Shown in pieces: positions 1-8,000 of a DNA stretch of 64,000 nt. A program made the position numbers and the translations under genes. Positions within the stretch are counted from its first letter, which is position 1. Each line of letters starts with the position of its first letter. Source of the stretch: RGIG4097 sp937885645 (lineage in GTDB: Bacteria; Bacillota; Clostridia; Christensenellales; CAG-917); NCBI GenBank assembly GCA_937885645.1, contig CALABJ010000016.1, positions 1-64,000 on the forward strand, given 5' to 3'. Below the pieces are notes generated by a model. The model was not told the origin of the DNA and made no database searches. It was given only the letters and a program-made list of their open reading frames with translations.

Positions 1-237
1 AACATAAATTTCAATTTTCATTGATCTTACCATGGCTGCGACATAAATATTATATGTCGCCAGCGACAATGTGACCGCCGCCACACATGCAAGAATTATG
101 TGCAAAGGAAGGATGTCAAGTGCAAAATACGTTGCGACCAGTGCCCCTACTGTGGCAATACCAAAATACAGAGCATTCTGTATGTTCTCTTTTGCGTATT
201 CTTTTACATCATCTTTATAAAGCAGTTTGTTTTCCAT
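1..237 (-). CDS. Partial small membrane protein
   Basis: Reading frame open from an ATG at 237 to the window edge, 79 codons. The protein starts MENKLLYKDD and has two hydrophobic segments (about residues 20-38 and 42-66), so it is probably an integral membrane protein. I do not recognise the family. There is no Shine-Dalgarno sequence; instead a -35/-10 pair ends six bases before the ATG, suggesting a leaderless message. Truncated by the window, so length and function are unknown. Confidence 0.5.
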   Translation of the reverse strand, partial: MENKLLYKDDVKEYAKENIQNALYFGIATVGALVATYFALDILPLHIILACVAAVTLSLATYNIYVAAMVRSMKIEIYV

Positions 238-243
238 ATATTT

Positions 244-272
244 ATGATATCACAGCATATCTTGCTTTGCAA
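244..272 (-). promoter_or_regulatory. Promoter of leaderless gene 1-237
   Basis: On the minus strand TTGCAA (272-267), 17 bases, TATCAT (249-244), then six bases to the ATG at 237. Transcription would begin at or next to the start codon. Confidence 0.45.
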
Positions 273-282
273 GAAATAAAAA
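258..282. repeat. 25-base exact repeat, copy A
   Basis: The 25 bases starting TATCTTGCTTTGCAAG are identical to 15552-15576. They contain a CTTGC/GCAAG dyad followed by an A-rich stretch. This copy overlaps the -35 of the leftmost gene; the other follows the lipase-like gene. Confidence 0.5.
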
Positions 283-292
283 TGGCTCACAC

Positions 293-444
293 AAAAACGC
301 GATAAATCGATGAAGAGCGCGAAAAAGCCCTGATAGACCGTGTAATAGCGATTGCTACGAAGTCAATCGCGTCCCGCTGTGTACTTGGCGTACGTGAGGG
401 TGGAATATCAGGGCTTTGACAATGCTATTCGCAAAATAGCGCGA
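293..444 (-). repeat. Structured interspersed repeat, copy 1
   Basis: Starts AAAAACGCGATAAAT and ends AAAATAGCGCGAT. It has an internal arm pair AGCCCTGATA / TATCAGGGCT and a central GTAC-loop-GTAC hairpin. It is the longest and most divergent of five copies (others at 492, 53174, 53334 and 60581). It lies just upstream of copy 2, in the space between the partial left gene and mscL. Strand is given as the sense of the neighbouring mscL transcript. Confidence 0.7.
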
Positions 445-491
445 TGTGCTTTACGGATGTTCGCACTTTGCCATGTCCCGCACTCTCCCAC

Positions 492-615
492 AAAAACGCG
501 ATATTTGGATGAAGAACGAGGAAACAAAAATCCCACGGACAGGAGCGTACTTGTCGTACGTGACTGCTCGTGGGATTTGCTGTTGACAAAGTTATTCGCC
601 AAATAGCGCGTTTTT
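492..615 (-). repeat. Structured interspersed repeat, copy 2
   Basis: Ends are AAAAACGCGATATTTGG and CCAAATAGCGCGTTTTT, inverted with a single A/G mismatch. Inner arms AATCCCACG / CGTGGGATT enclose a CGTAC-TTGT-CGTACG hairpin. The copy ends one base before the mscL stop codon, so it is the 3' untranslated region of mscL; read on the minus strand it finishes in a T run and could act as a terminator. Confidence 0.75.
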
Positions 616-616
616 G

Positions 617-1243
617 TTATTTGTTTTGAAGAAGATCCCTAATATCCTTAAGAATATCTTCAGTTGTTTCCTTCTCTGCTGCGGCTGCTGCTGCGGCGGC
701 GTCGGCTTCTGCTTTTGCGGCTGCCTCTGCTTCTGCTCTTGCGGTGACGATTGCTTTGAGTTCCTTCTTGGTGGGGAAGAGAGGATTCTTACAGGTTGCT
801 TTTTCTGCGTCTGTAAGTGATGCGACAAGCTCTGCCTTGTTCTTCATGCCACCCATGCCATCACGGAACTTATTCATAAGTTTGATGATTGCGAAGAGCA
901 CCACTGCTGTGAGCAAGAAGTTGACCACTGCCATAATGAATGCGCCCCAGTCAATGTACACTGACTTTGTAAGGTCCACGACGAACTCTGTGCCGGCAGG
1001 AACTTGTGCTGCGGTAAGGCCGTCTGCGTTCTTTTCAACGAGCATTGTCACAAGACCTTCCACGCCACCGAGGGGGATTGCGTTGATGAGGGGCTTGAAG
1101 ATGTTGTTGACCAGTGCGTTGACGATTGCGGTAAATGCAGCACCTATAATCATACCAACGGCAAGATCAACGACGTTGCCCTTGGTGATGAACTTCTTGA
1201 ATTCTTTTATAAGTTTGAATTCGGGCTTTTTGAATTTTTTCAT
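617..1243 (-). CDS. mscL: Large-conductance mechanosensitive channel MscL
   Basis: Encodes the pore protein that opens under membrane tension to release solutes during hypo-osmotic shock. The N-terminal half has the MscL signature: a basic start, then KEFKKFITKGNVVDLAVGMI with the first membrane helix, IIGAAFTAIVNALVNNIFKPL, and a second helix (AFIMAVVNFLLTAVVLFAII). At 208 residues it is longer than the usual 130-150, because of an extended loop and a C-terminal Ala/Glu-rich helix ending DILKDIRDLL. I start at 1243 rather than an upstream ATG because AGGAGA lies just before it. It is monocistronic, with a promoter at 1271-1299 and a structured repeat directly after the stop. Confidence 0.93.
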   Translation of the reverse strand: MKKFKKPEFKLIKEFKKFITKGNVVDLAVGMIIGAAFTAIVNALVNNIFKPLINAIPLGGVEGLVTMLVEKNADGLTAAQVPAGTEFVVDLTKSVYIDWGAFIMAVVNFLLTAVVLFAIIKLMNKFRDGMGGMKNKAELVASLTDAEKATCKNPLFPTKKELKAIVTARAEAEAAAKAEADAAAAAAAAEKETTEDILKDIRDLLQNK

Positions 1244-1270
1244 ATTCGTATCTCCTTGGTTGATACAAAA

Positions 1271-1299
1271 ACTATAAAACTTTTGTTGCCCGTTGTCAA
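1271..1299 (-). promoter_or_regulatory. mscL promoter
   Basis: Minus-strand TTGACA (1299-1294), 17-base spacer, TATAGT (1276-1271): a near-consensus vegetative promoter 28 bases ahead of the mscL start. It is divergent from the thiamine promoter at 1353. Confidence 0.75.
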
Positions 1300-1352
1300 C
1301 GGGCAATGGGAAATCTTGCTTAAAATTTGCTTAATTTTGTAAAAATTGGGGG

Positions 1353-1381
1353 TTGACAAGAGGTTTTCGCGGTGTTAACAT
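1353..1381 (+). promoter_or_regulatory. Promoter of the thiamine uptake gene
   Basis: TTGACA (1353-1358), 17 bases, TAACAT (1376-1381). The transcript would start just before the TPP riboswitch. Confidence 0.7.
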
Positions 1382-1387
1382 TGTTTT

Positions 1388-1460
1388 CGCTAGGGGTGCT
1401 GTTGAACACAGCTGAGATTATACTCTTGAACTTGTAAGATAATTCTTGCGTAAGGAAGCG
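1388..1460 (+). promoter_or_regulatory. TPP riboswitch (THI element)
   Basis: Contains the conserved TPP aptamer strings in order: GGGGTGC, GCTGAGATTATACTC, TTGAACTTGTAAGATAATTC and GCGTAAGGAAGCG. P1 can form from CGCT (1388-1391) and AGCG (1457-1460). A GC hairpin plus T run follows at 1492-1517, so control is probably by transcription attenuation: bound thiamine pyrophosphate stops synthesis of the downstream thiamine transporter. Confidence 0.93.
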
Positions 1461-1491
1461 TAATCAATGATTTGCACGTGTAGTGCATTCA

Positions 1492-1517
1492 CCTCGGCAT
1501 AACCGGGGCTTTTTTTT
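1492..1517 (+). terminator. Attenuator terminator of the TPP riboswitch
   Basis: CCTCGG (1492-1497) pairs with CCGGGG (1503-1508), followed by eight T. It sits between the aptamer and the ribosome binding site of the transporter. Confidence 0.8.
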
Positions 1518-1546
1518 GCCCTAATAAATCAAAAAGGTGGTACGTT

Positions 1547-2686
1547 ATGATTGAAATTGATGCACTTTTTGACAAACTCGGTTATGTTGTTTTGTACCTT
1601 GCCGTGGCAGTTTTGGGCCTTGGCTTGGTGACAGGTGTAGTCCTCAAAAAGACAAACCCTTCAAAACTGAAAGACTTTGTCAAAGTATTCTCCGGCGTGG
1701 TCATCGGCATTGCTGTTGCAGTGCTTGTGACAATGACCTACGTCAAAATGCAGGACACGGACGTTGAGCCTCTCCTCTTCTATCCCGTCCTTGCAACCCT
1801 CGTGACAGTGCTGGCAAGCGGAATTGCACTCCTTGTTGCCTCCTCATTTGGCAAAAAGGCTTTCCGTGTGACCTTGTGCGTTGCAGGTGCATTTGCCCTT
1901 GGATGCTTCATCGCACTTATGGTGTGCATGTCAAAGCAATTCGACCTTGTGGGCAGTGACTATGAGCACGCCTCAACAGTCGGCATGATTGTGTCCGCAG
2001 TGGTCATTATGGCGCTTCTTGTGGCGGTGTATATCCTTGGCGGAAAGAAAGACGTCAACAACACCCGCGCCCTTGTGTATGGCGCAGTGGCAGTGGCACT
2101 TTCATTTGCCCTCTCTTATGCTCGTCTTTTCAAACTCCCTCAAGGTGGCTCAGTCACCTTTGCAAGCCTTTTGCCCCTCATGATTTACTGCATGATGTTT
2201 GGCACTCGCAGAGGTCTTCTCGTCTGCCTTGTCTATGGCACACTTCAAGCCTTGCAAGACCCCTATATCATCCACCCCATGCAATTCCTTTTGGACTACC
2301 CTCTCGCCTTTGGTCTTATCGGTGTCAGCGGAATTTTTGTGGAGAAAAACCTCTTCAAAAACAAAATCGTGGGCTTTGTCTTGGGCGCAGTTTTGGCGGT
2401 TGGACTAAGATACGCCTGTCACGTCCTGAGCGGTGTGTTTGCCTTTGCAGACTACTTCTACTGGGACAGTGAATTGATGTCCAAATATGACAGCGCAGCC
2501 ATCTACAGCCTTGCCTACAACTCATTTGCTCTTGTGGATATGGCAATAGCCATTGTGGCAGGCTCATTGATGCTCCTTTCAAAATCCTTTGTCAATCAAA
2601 TGACTTTGGCATCTCAACCTGCAGTGGTTGAAGAAAGCGATGATGAAGAGACTGACGACAGTCAAGAAGAAACCGCAGAAATCTAA
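1547..2686 (+). CDS. thiT: Thiamine ECF S component (ThiT-like) with N-terminal membrane extension
   Basis: The C-terminal ~190 residues match energy-coupled thiamine transporter ThiT: KLPQGGSVTFASLLPLMIY, GTRRGLLVCLVYGTLQ, and YIIHPMQFLLDYPLAFGLIG. The TPP riboswitch upstream independently supports thiamine as substrate. The protein is 379 residues, about twice the usual length. The first ~170 residues add about five membrane helices of unknown role. The tail is acidic (EESDDEETDDSQEE). GGTGG precedes the ATG. The ECF ATPases and T component it needs are not in this window. The neighbouring thiN on the far side of the inserted element makes the active cofactor. Confidence 0.88.
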   Translation: MIEIDALFDKLGYVVLYLAVAVLGLGLVTGVVLKKTNPSKLKDFVKVFSGVVIGIAVAVLVTMTYVKMQDTDVEPLLFYPVLATLVTVLASGIALLVASSFGKKAFRVTLCVAGAFALGCFIALMVCMSKQFDLVGSDYEHASTVGMIVSAVVIMALLVAVYILGGKKDVNNTRALVYGAVAVALSFALSYARLFKLPQGGSVTFASLLPLMIYCMMFGTRRGLLVCLVYGTLQALQDPYIIHPMQFLLDYPLAFGLIGVSGIFVEKNLFKNKIVGFVLGAVLAVGLRYACHVLSGVFAFADYFYWDSELMSKYDSAAIYSLAYNSFALVDMAIAIVAGSLMLLSKSFVNQMTLASQPAVVEESDDEETDDSQEETAEI

Positions 2687-2690
2687 ACTC

Positions 2691-2740
2691 GAAACAAAAA
2701 AAAGAAACCCGACCAAAGCGTGATGTTCTTAACGAAGAAA
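2691..2740 (-). other. Left end site of the element
   Basis: Read inward it runs AAACAAAAAA, then ACCCGACC, then GTTCTTAACG, matching the right end (13861-13908) read inward. On the minus strand it also contains a GTGAT/ATCAC stem and a TCGGGTTTC-T8 tail, so it can terminate transcription leaving the element. Likely an attachment-site arm. Confidence 0.55.
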
Positions 2741-2760
2741 TCACACTAACCGAGTAGGAC

Positions 2761-2804
2761 AAAAAAATAACGGTCACTACAAGCATAAGCTTGCAGCGAC
2801 CGTT
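2761..2804 (-). terminator. Terminator after the SIR2 gene
   Basis: Sixteen-base arms AACGGTCACTACAAGC (2769-2784) and GCTTGCAGCGACCGTT (2789-2804) pair with two mismatches. On the minus strand the hairpin is followed by TTATTTTTTT. It closes the defence operon 12 bases past the SIR2 stop. Confidence 0.8.
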
Positions 2805-2815
2805 AGTTTATTTAC

Positions 2816-5767
2816 TTATCGTTTCCAAATGGTTTCTTTGTCAAGTAAAAAACCATATAATATTTTTTTCTCATCCTCACTGGCATCTCCAATTTTAATT
2901 CTATGCTGAATTTTAGGAATTAGTATTTCTTTGGCTTTTACGAACTTATCCATATACTTAGGATGTCTTGCAAAATTAACCCACATATAATTTGAAAAGT
3001 CCACGCAATTATAATCAAAGGTATCAGGATGCAGTATAAATTCAATAAAGGCTGTTTTAGTGTTTAAACTTTCTAATCGTTTTAACCCTGCCGTATCTGA
3101 TATTTTATCGGTTATAATTAAAAGATATAATATTTCCAATTCGCTTTCCAGAGGATCGGGATAAGATTTTACAGGCGTCTTACTTTGCTCATCATCAATA
3201 GCAATAATTTTTTCTACAATGCTATTTGTCTTTTCTTCCGAAAAAGCCACAAAATCATTTAGTATAAAATCGAGAAAATACCGTCTTCTCACAGATGAAA
3301 GGTGGGTTTCGATATATGTTTTTGCTTGCTCTTTTGTTTCGCCTGGCGGGAAAGACATAAAAAGCAAACCAATACATATTATTTTTTGGTTGACATCTTC
3401 AAAACCATCAATAATAGATTTTATTGTATTAGAATCTTCATCCTTAATAAACGATTTCAAAAAAGCTCGTATAGAATAATGACTAATATTGTTCTCATAC
3501 TCAAAAAAATGCTTTGATTTCAAAACGGTATTAATTATGTCATAATTTGATTTCGATATAACATTTTCGCATAAATCAACAAAGACTTTTAAGCAAAGAC
3601 GAAAATCGGGATAATGAATAGAAAAGAAGTATTCATCAAATTTTTGGTTTGAGAATAATCTAACTACGTTCTCCTCTAAGAGTTTTTTGTTTGGTACATC
3701 TAAATCAATGTGATTTATCAATACAGCAAGATTAATAAGAGCGTTCCAAACAGAGGATCTAAAATGTATATCCAAAGTTAAAACCGACTCAACCAGATTA
3801 TGAAAAATATCTACTAAATACTTTTGATCAAAAAGAATAGACAAATTTTCAACATGGTAATTATCAAAAAATTGTATGAGCTTTTTAGTGGATATGTATT
3901 TTGTCATTATATCCACATCTACAACGGTAATTTGATACTTTTCTTTGCTTGATTGTATACCCAACCAATGACTTTCAGATGGAGAGTATTCGCCATTAGT
4001 GCAAATTATTGACTCTATATATAATGCGAAAATCTCTTTAATTTCTGCACCAACACCCTCGATGAAAATATTGTTATAAAAGATAAAATTGAACAGTTCT
4101 ATTGCAATATTTTTTATCTTATAAAAATGTCCTAATGTTCCTCCACCTAAAGAAACCGTATTCCCTTGATAATGTTTTTTTAATTCAGAGAATTGTTTTT
4201 CTATATAGGTTTTCTTGCTACTGTATCCATCAAACATATCTGCAAAGAACGATAAACATTCTCTTTCGGATTTGCGTGAAGTGTTGTCGATAAACGCTTT
4301 TACTTTCTGATAATTAGCAGTATATATTTTGAAGAAATCTAAATATGCTTTGTTCAACAAAAAAGTCGTTTTCTGTGAGCGAGTAAGGGAGTTGAAATCA
4401 ATTCCCTCATACGCAGTATAAATTGCGGCATCGTAAAAACTGAACAAGCTATGATAGAAACACGAATTTATAGAGTTATACGCATCCTTTGAAATAAAAT
4501 CCTCTAATCCCTTGTAATCATTAGTTAAATATAGTTCAAAAGTTTTTTCTTGAAATAGTGTGATTTGAGTTCCTTCATGGAATTCGTATGTTAATTGAGG
4601 ATTAGGCGGATTCCAATAGCTGATTATTCCTATGCCGGCATCTATAAATCGTTGTTTTATACCTATTGCTTCAGGAGTAGAAGAATCAAGGTATGATTTT
4701 AATTTTTCGTAATCCTTTTGCTCAAACAACGAAAGTTCGCCTGCCGTTTTTTCATATCTTCCGATATGTAAAAGCTTTAACAAGTTTTTGTAATCGATAT
4801 AGGAATATTGCTTTGCAAACTCAAGGAAATTGTTAATAAATATTCGAGGCTCAAAATTGCTTTCTAACGACGGATTTTCAACAACACTCAAAAAACTATA
4901 TAATCGCTTTCCTTTTTCATTCTCCAAACAATTGGGGATATTTTCGACTTGCGGTATATTGTGTATGTTGATAATGCCTATTGAATTATTTTCAAAATAT
5001 GTTTGCTGCCTTTCGTCGATAGTGTCCTCGTCGAAAACAATGTAACCTACCTTCACTCCTTCCAACGCATTATTTTGGCTACGCATATAATTCAACCAAC
5101 TGATAATTTGTTTGATATTATAATCGTTCAATGAGTAGCCCAAAAATAAAACTGTATGGTCAGTTAAAAGTGATTTAATAAAGAGTTCTATTAAAACTCG
5201 ATCTTGCGAGTAATTTAGATAATCCTGTTCTTTCAACACAATAGTAGATATATCATGCAAATCACCATGCATCTTGATGATATATTTATTTTTCGTTGTG
5301 TCGAGCAAATCTTTATCTCTAACAATAACTTGATACTGTTCTCGCAATTCACTTGTAGAGGATTCAAGTAGCGTATCATAATTTGTTGTTATAATGTGAG
5401 CTGGATTGATATTAAATATTGCTTTAGATAGCGGTGCATCTACTGAAACATCTTGTATTTGTTCTGCTAATATTTGATTGTATAGATCGGGATTTTGATT
5501 ATAAACATACTGTGGTATTTTCAAGAATTCATCGTTGGAATATTCTTCTCGTAATCTACAACCATTTTCGCAACCATCATCCTTGTGCTTGCAATCATTG
5601 CATTTTGAATAGTGAATAGCATCAGCCATCGCTTTTACAAGGGCATACCAACTTGGCATACCTTCGACATTGCGTGATACTCCAGCCCCCACAAAAACTA
5701 TGAGTTTGTTGTTTTCGGCTTTTTCTCGAATTAAATTAATAGATTCAAGCAACTTTTTAGAATCCAT
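2816..5767 (-). CDS. SIR2-domain defence protein, DSR-like size
   Basis: 983 residues. The N-terminal ~280 are a SIR2-family NAD-binding domain: GAGVS at 27-31, TTNYD at 127-131, MHGD at 166-169 and GYSLND at 210-215. Between the first two lies a Cys cluster (C56, C59, C66, C70) that may bind zinc. The remaining ~700 residues are predicted helical and unrecognised. Phage-defence SIR2 proteins (DSR1/DSR2, Thoeris ThsA, SIR2-APAZ) deplete NAD+ on infection; the length and lone architecture are closest to DSR. It is last in the operon after type III Res, with GGAGG before its ATG. NADase activity and trigger are inferred. Low GC relative to the core genes is consistent with transfer. Confidence 0.8.
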   Translation of the reverse strand: MDSKKLLESINLIREKAENNKLIVFVGAGVSRNVEGMPSWYALVKAMADAIHYSKCNDCKHKDDGCENGCRLREEYSNDEFLKIPQYVYNQNPDLYNQILAEQIQDVSVDAPLSKAIFNINPAHIITTNYDTLLESSTSELREQYQVIVRDKDLLDTTKNKYIIKMHGDLHDISTIVLKEQDYLNYSQDRVLIELFIKSLLTDHTVLFLGYSLNDYNIKQIISWLNYMRSQNNALEGVKVGYIVFDEDTIDERQQTYFENNSIGIINIHNIPQVENIPNCLENEKGKRLYSFLSVVENPSLESNFEPRIFINNFLEFAKQYSYIDYKNLLKLLHIGRYEKTAGELSLFEQKDYEKLKSYLDSSTPEAIGIKQRFIDAGIGIISYWNPPNPQLTYEFHEGTQITLFQEKTFELYLTNDYKGLEDFISKDAYNSINSCFYHSLFSFYDAAIYTAYEGIDFNSLTRSQKTTFLLNKAYLDFFKIYTANYQKVKAFIDNTSRKSERECLSFFADMFDGYSSKKTYIEKQFSELKKHYQGNTVSLGGGTLGHFYKIKNIAIELFNFIFYNNIFIEGVGAEIKEIFALYIESIICTNGEYSPSESHWLGIQSSKEKYQITVVDVDIMTKYISTKKLIQFFDNYHVENLSILFDQKYLVDIFHNLVESVLTLDIHFRSSVWNALINLAVLINHIDLDVPNKKLLEENVVRLFSNQKFDEYFFSIHYPDFRLCLKVFVDLCENVISKSNYDIINTVLKSKHFFEYENNISHYSIRAFLKSFIKDEDSNTIKSIIDGFEDVNQKIICIGLLFMSFPPGETKEQAKTYIETHLSSVRRRYFLDFILNDFVAFSEEKTNSIVEKIIAIDDEQSKTPVKSYPDPLESELEILYLLIITDKISDTAGLKRLESLNTKTAFIEFILHPDTFDYNCVDFSNYMWVNFARHPKYMDKFVKAKEILIPKIQHRIKIGDASEDEKKILYGFLLDKETIWKR

Positions 5768-5789
5768 AATTTATCCTCCATTTAAAACT

Positions 5790-8000
5790 TTAAAACACAT
5801 CTTCAAGCGGTTGCCAAGCATCATCAGACATATCAATGGAAAATTCCGTGTTATTGATATATAGCTGATTATCCTTATCACGTACAAATCCCCATTGAAT
5901 ACCTTGCTGTGCAGCATAGTCCTTGAAAGCGTTAAATTTGTTTTCGATCTGGTCGTCGATATTCTTATTCTTGCCTTTGCTTTCTCCGCCTTTGGTTTCG
6001 ATAATCCAAATAGTGCCGTCTTTCTTTTTTACGATATAATCGGCATAGAACAGCCATTGGTGACGGAGTCCGTCAATGTAGACGATAGAAAAATACTGCT
6101 GACCGGAATCACCGTTTTTATAAACCCATTCAATATCATCACGCTTTTCACAATGCTGTTCAAAGAGCATTTCCGAGGTGCTACGAACAACGCTGGTTGC
6201 GAAGCCCGAAGTGTAGTCGTGATAAGCATTTGAAAGATACTCAACTTCATTTTTCACGTTAGGATCATATTTGAAAAAGTCCTGTTCGGGAATATGAAAT
6301 ACGGTAGTCTTGGGCTTTAAAACAAAGCTCATTTGTTCTGCCATACCTGTGGTAACAGCACGGAAATCTTGCTTCAGCTTATGCTCGTTATTGATAACAA
6401 AAGCGTAAAACTCTCTTGTATCGAGAGCGACAAGATTTTTGGACATATTACCGCCCTTACGGAAAAGGCGTTCCAAAATCGTCTTGACTTTTGCCGTCTG
6501 CATACTAATGGCAGTTTTAATTGCATCAACACTATGAAGCAGGTAGATACCGTGTTTATGTGTATCTACCGCTTTCTTTGTAGACAGATAGTTATCACTC
6601 GTTGCAACGGATGCAGTACGGACGAACATACCTTCAAGGACTTGTCCACGGATATTCGTACCGAATACATAGCCCGCATCGGCAAGCAACATTTGATTCT
6701 GCTTTTTATCGTTACCGAGTTTATACTTTGCTACAAGGCTATCATAGAGCTTATTCAAAACCTCACGTTCGCCAAGACCTCCAAAATCGAGGTCACGCAT
6801 TTGCTTTTCAAGCGTAAAGGTTTTGCATTTTTCTTTCAGGAAAAGACGGCGAGTTTCGTATGCCTTGTCAATGCTTGCAAGCAGACCTGCTTTATACTTT
6901 TCGTCAAAAGTATAAACGTAGCAGAAATCAAGCAAATCATCGTCATAATGCTTTGCTTCGGGCATTCTGCGAATACGACCAATCGTTTGAATTTCAAAGC
7001 TCTCGCTCATACCTTCACGGAGCTTGACAAGGATTTTCGCTCTGGGGCAATCCCATCCCGTACTAATTGCTTGCTTCATCAAAAGGAAAACGGGGGTGGC
7101 ATCGTTATCCGTAAGATTTTCAGGTAAATCCTTTTTATCCTCGCTCATCCACTTGGATACCATACCGTTATCGTATGTATAGCCCATAGACTCCAACTTT
7201 TTCTCAACGGCAACTATGGTTTCGGGCTGTGCATTCGGAAATTGAATTAAAACAAGAGGACGGATATTTTTGCCGAGGGCAGTATAATGACTTGCGATAT
7301 TTTTGCGTTTTTCATCGGCAAGATCGAGCAAACAATCGTAATCGTCGCCAACCTCCATACCTTCGGTAATGCCTTCGTTTACATAGAGAGCTTTTGTAAT
7401 CAGCCCAGCGTTTATGACGTCAACTTCGTCAATCTCAAAATACTCAAAGCGTTTATTCTCGATAGCGGTAGCACTTACACGAATAATGTTCTTTGCGGAA
7501 AAGGCATCAATAATGGTTTTCGCCTTTGCGGTGTTGTTGGAATGCTCCTCGTCGATAATAACGATAAATTCGGTATTGTTACGATGAGCCTCGGCAATGC
7601 GATCAAATAAATTCTTCTTTTCGCCGTCACGCAACGAGGTATTATCCTTTTTGGTTACCAATTCCCAGTTAATAAACGTGGTACTTTCCGCAGGGAAACC
7701 GCCTTGCAAAGCATCAAAGAGATTTTGCGTATGGCGGTGCGGTGCGAATTTACGCATCTTTTTACGGCTTTGCTCTTCAAGGTCGCCCTTGCCCGGGCAG
7801 AGCCAAATAAAAGCAGCGTTGCTGTTAATCTTGGTGAGATATTCTTCAACAAAATCAATAAGAATAATCGTTTTACCCGATCCTGTGGGGGATTTTACGG
7901 TAATCGTTTGCTTGCTGTTGCTATCGGCAACGAGGTCTATGAGCTTGAGTACAGCTTTTTCTTGAAAATCAAATAAATTGATTGCAATTCCTCCTACCAT
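5790..8000 (-). CDS. res: Type III restriction endonuclease Res subunit
   Basis: ATP-driven helicase/nuclease that, with Mod, cleaves unmodified DNA. A DEAD/H superfamily 2 core is visible: Walker A SPTGSGKT (37-44), Walker B DEEH (150-153), SAT (176-178), the motif region TGWDCPRAKILVKLREG, and motif VI QTIGRIRRMPE. The C-terminus has a PD-(D/E)xK-like strand with ETK at 668-670 (IWIIETKGG). At 736 residues it is shorter than EcoP1I Res (about 970). The start ATG overlaps the mod stop by 7 bases, and AAGGAGGTG inside the mod end serves as ribosome binding site, so translation is coupled. Confidence 0.92.
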   Translation of the reverse strand: MVGGIAINLFDFQEKAVLKLIDLVADSNSKQTITVKSPTGSGKTIILIDFVEEYLTKINSNAAFIWLCPGKGDLEEQSRKKMRKFAPHRHTQNLFDALQGGFPAESTTFINWELVTKKDNTSLRDGEKKNLFDRIAEAHRNNTEFIVIIDEEHSNNTAKAKTIIDAFSAKNIIRVSATAIENKRFEYFEIDEVDVINAGLITKALYVNEGITEGMEVGDDYDCLLDLADEKRKNIASHYTALGKNIRPLVLIQFPNAQPETIVAVEKKLESMGYTYDNGMVSKWMSEDKKDLPENLTDNDATPVFLLMKQAISTGWDCPRAKILVKLREGMSESFEIQTIGRIRRMPEAKHYDDDLLDFCYVYTFDEKYKAGLLASIDKAYETRRLFLKEKCKTFTLEKQMRDLDFGGLGEREVLNKLYDSLVAKYKLGNDKKQNQMLLADAGYVFGTNIRGQVLEGMFVRTASVATSDNYLSTKKAVDTHKHGIYLLHSVDAIKTAISMQTAKVKTILERLFRKGGNMSKNLVALDTREFYAFVINNEHKLKQDFRAVTTGMAEQMSFVLKPKTTVFHIPEQDFFKYDPNVKNEVEYLSNAYHDYTSGFATSVVRSTSEMLFEQHCEKRDDIEWVYKNGDSGQQYFSIVYIDGLRHQWLFYADYIVKKKDGTIWIIETKGGESKGKNKNIDDQIENKFNAFKDYAAQQGIQWGFVRDKDNQLYINNTEFSIDMSDDAWQPLEDVF

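Noticed and set aside
87..305. Plus-strand open frame of 72 codons at the left edge
   Set aside because: Overlaps the better-supported minus-strand membrane protein and a repeat; no ribosome binding site.
352..606. Open frames inside repeat copies 1 and 2
   Set aside because: They arise from the repeat sequence, which is shared with other places where no such protein is encoded.
744..1277. Plus-strand open frame of 177 codons over mscL
   Set aside because: It is the complement of mscL, which has clear family motifs, a promoter and a ribosome binding site.
2816..5767. Thoeris or SIR2-Argonaute system
   Set aside because: No TIR protein, SLOG domain or Argonaute lies next to the SIR2 gene; its neighbours are type III Res and Mod.
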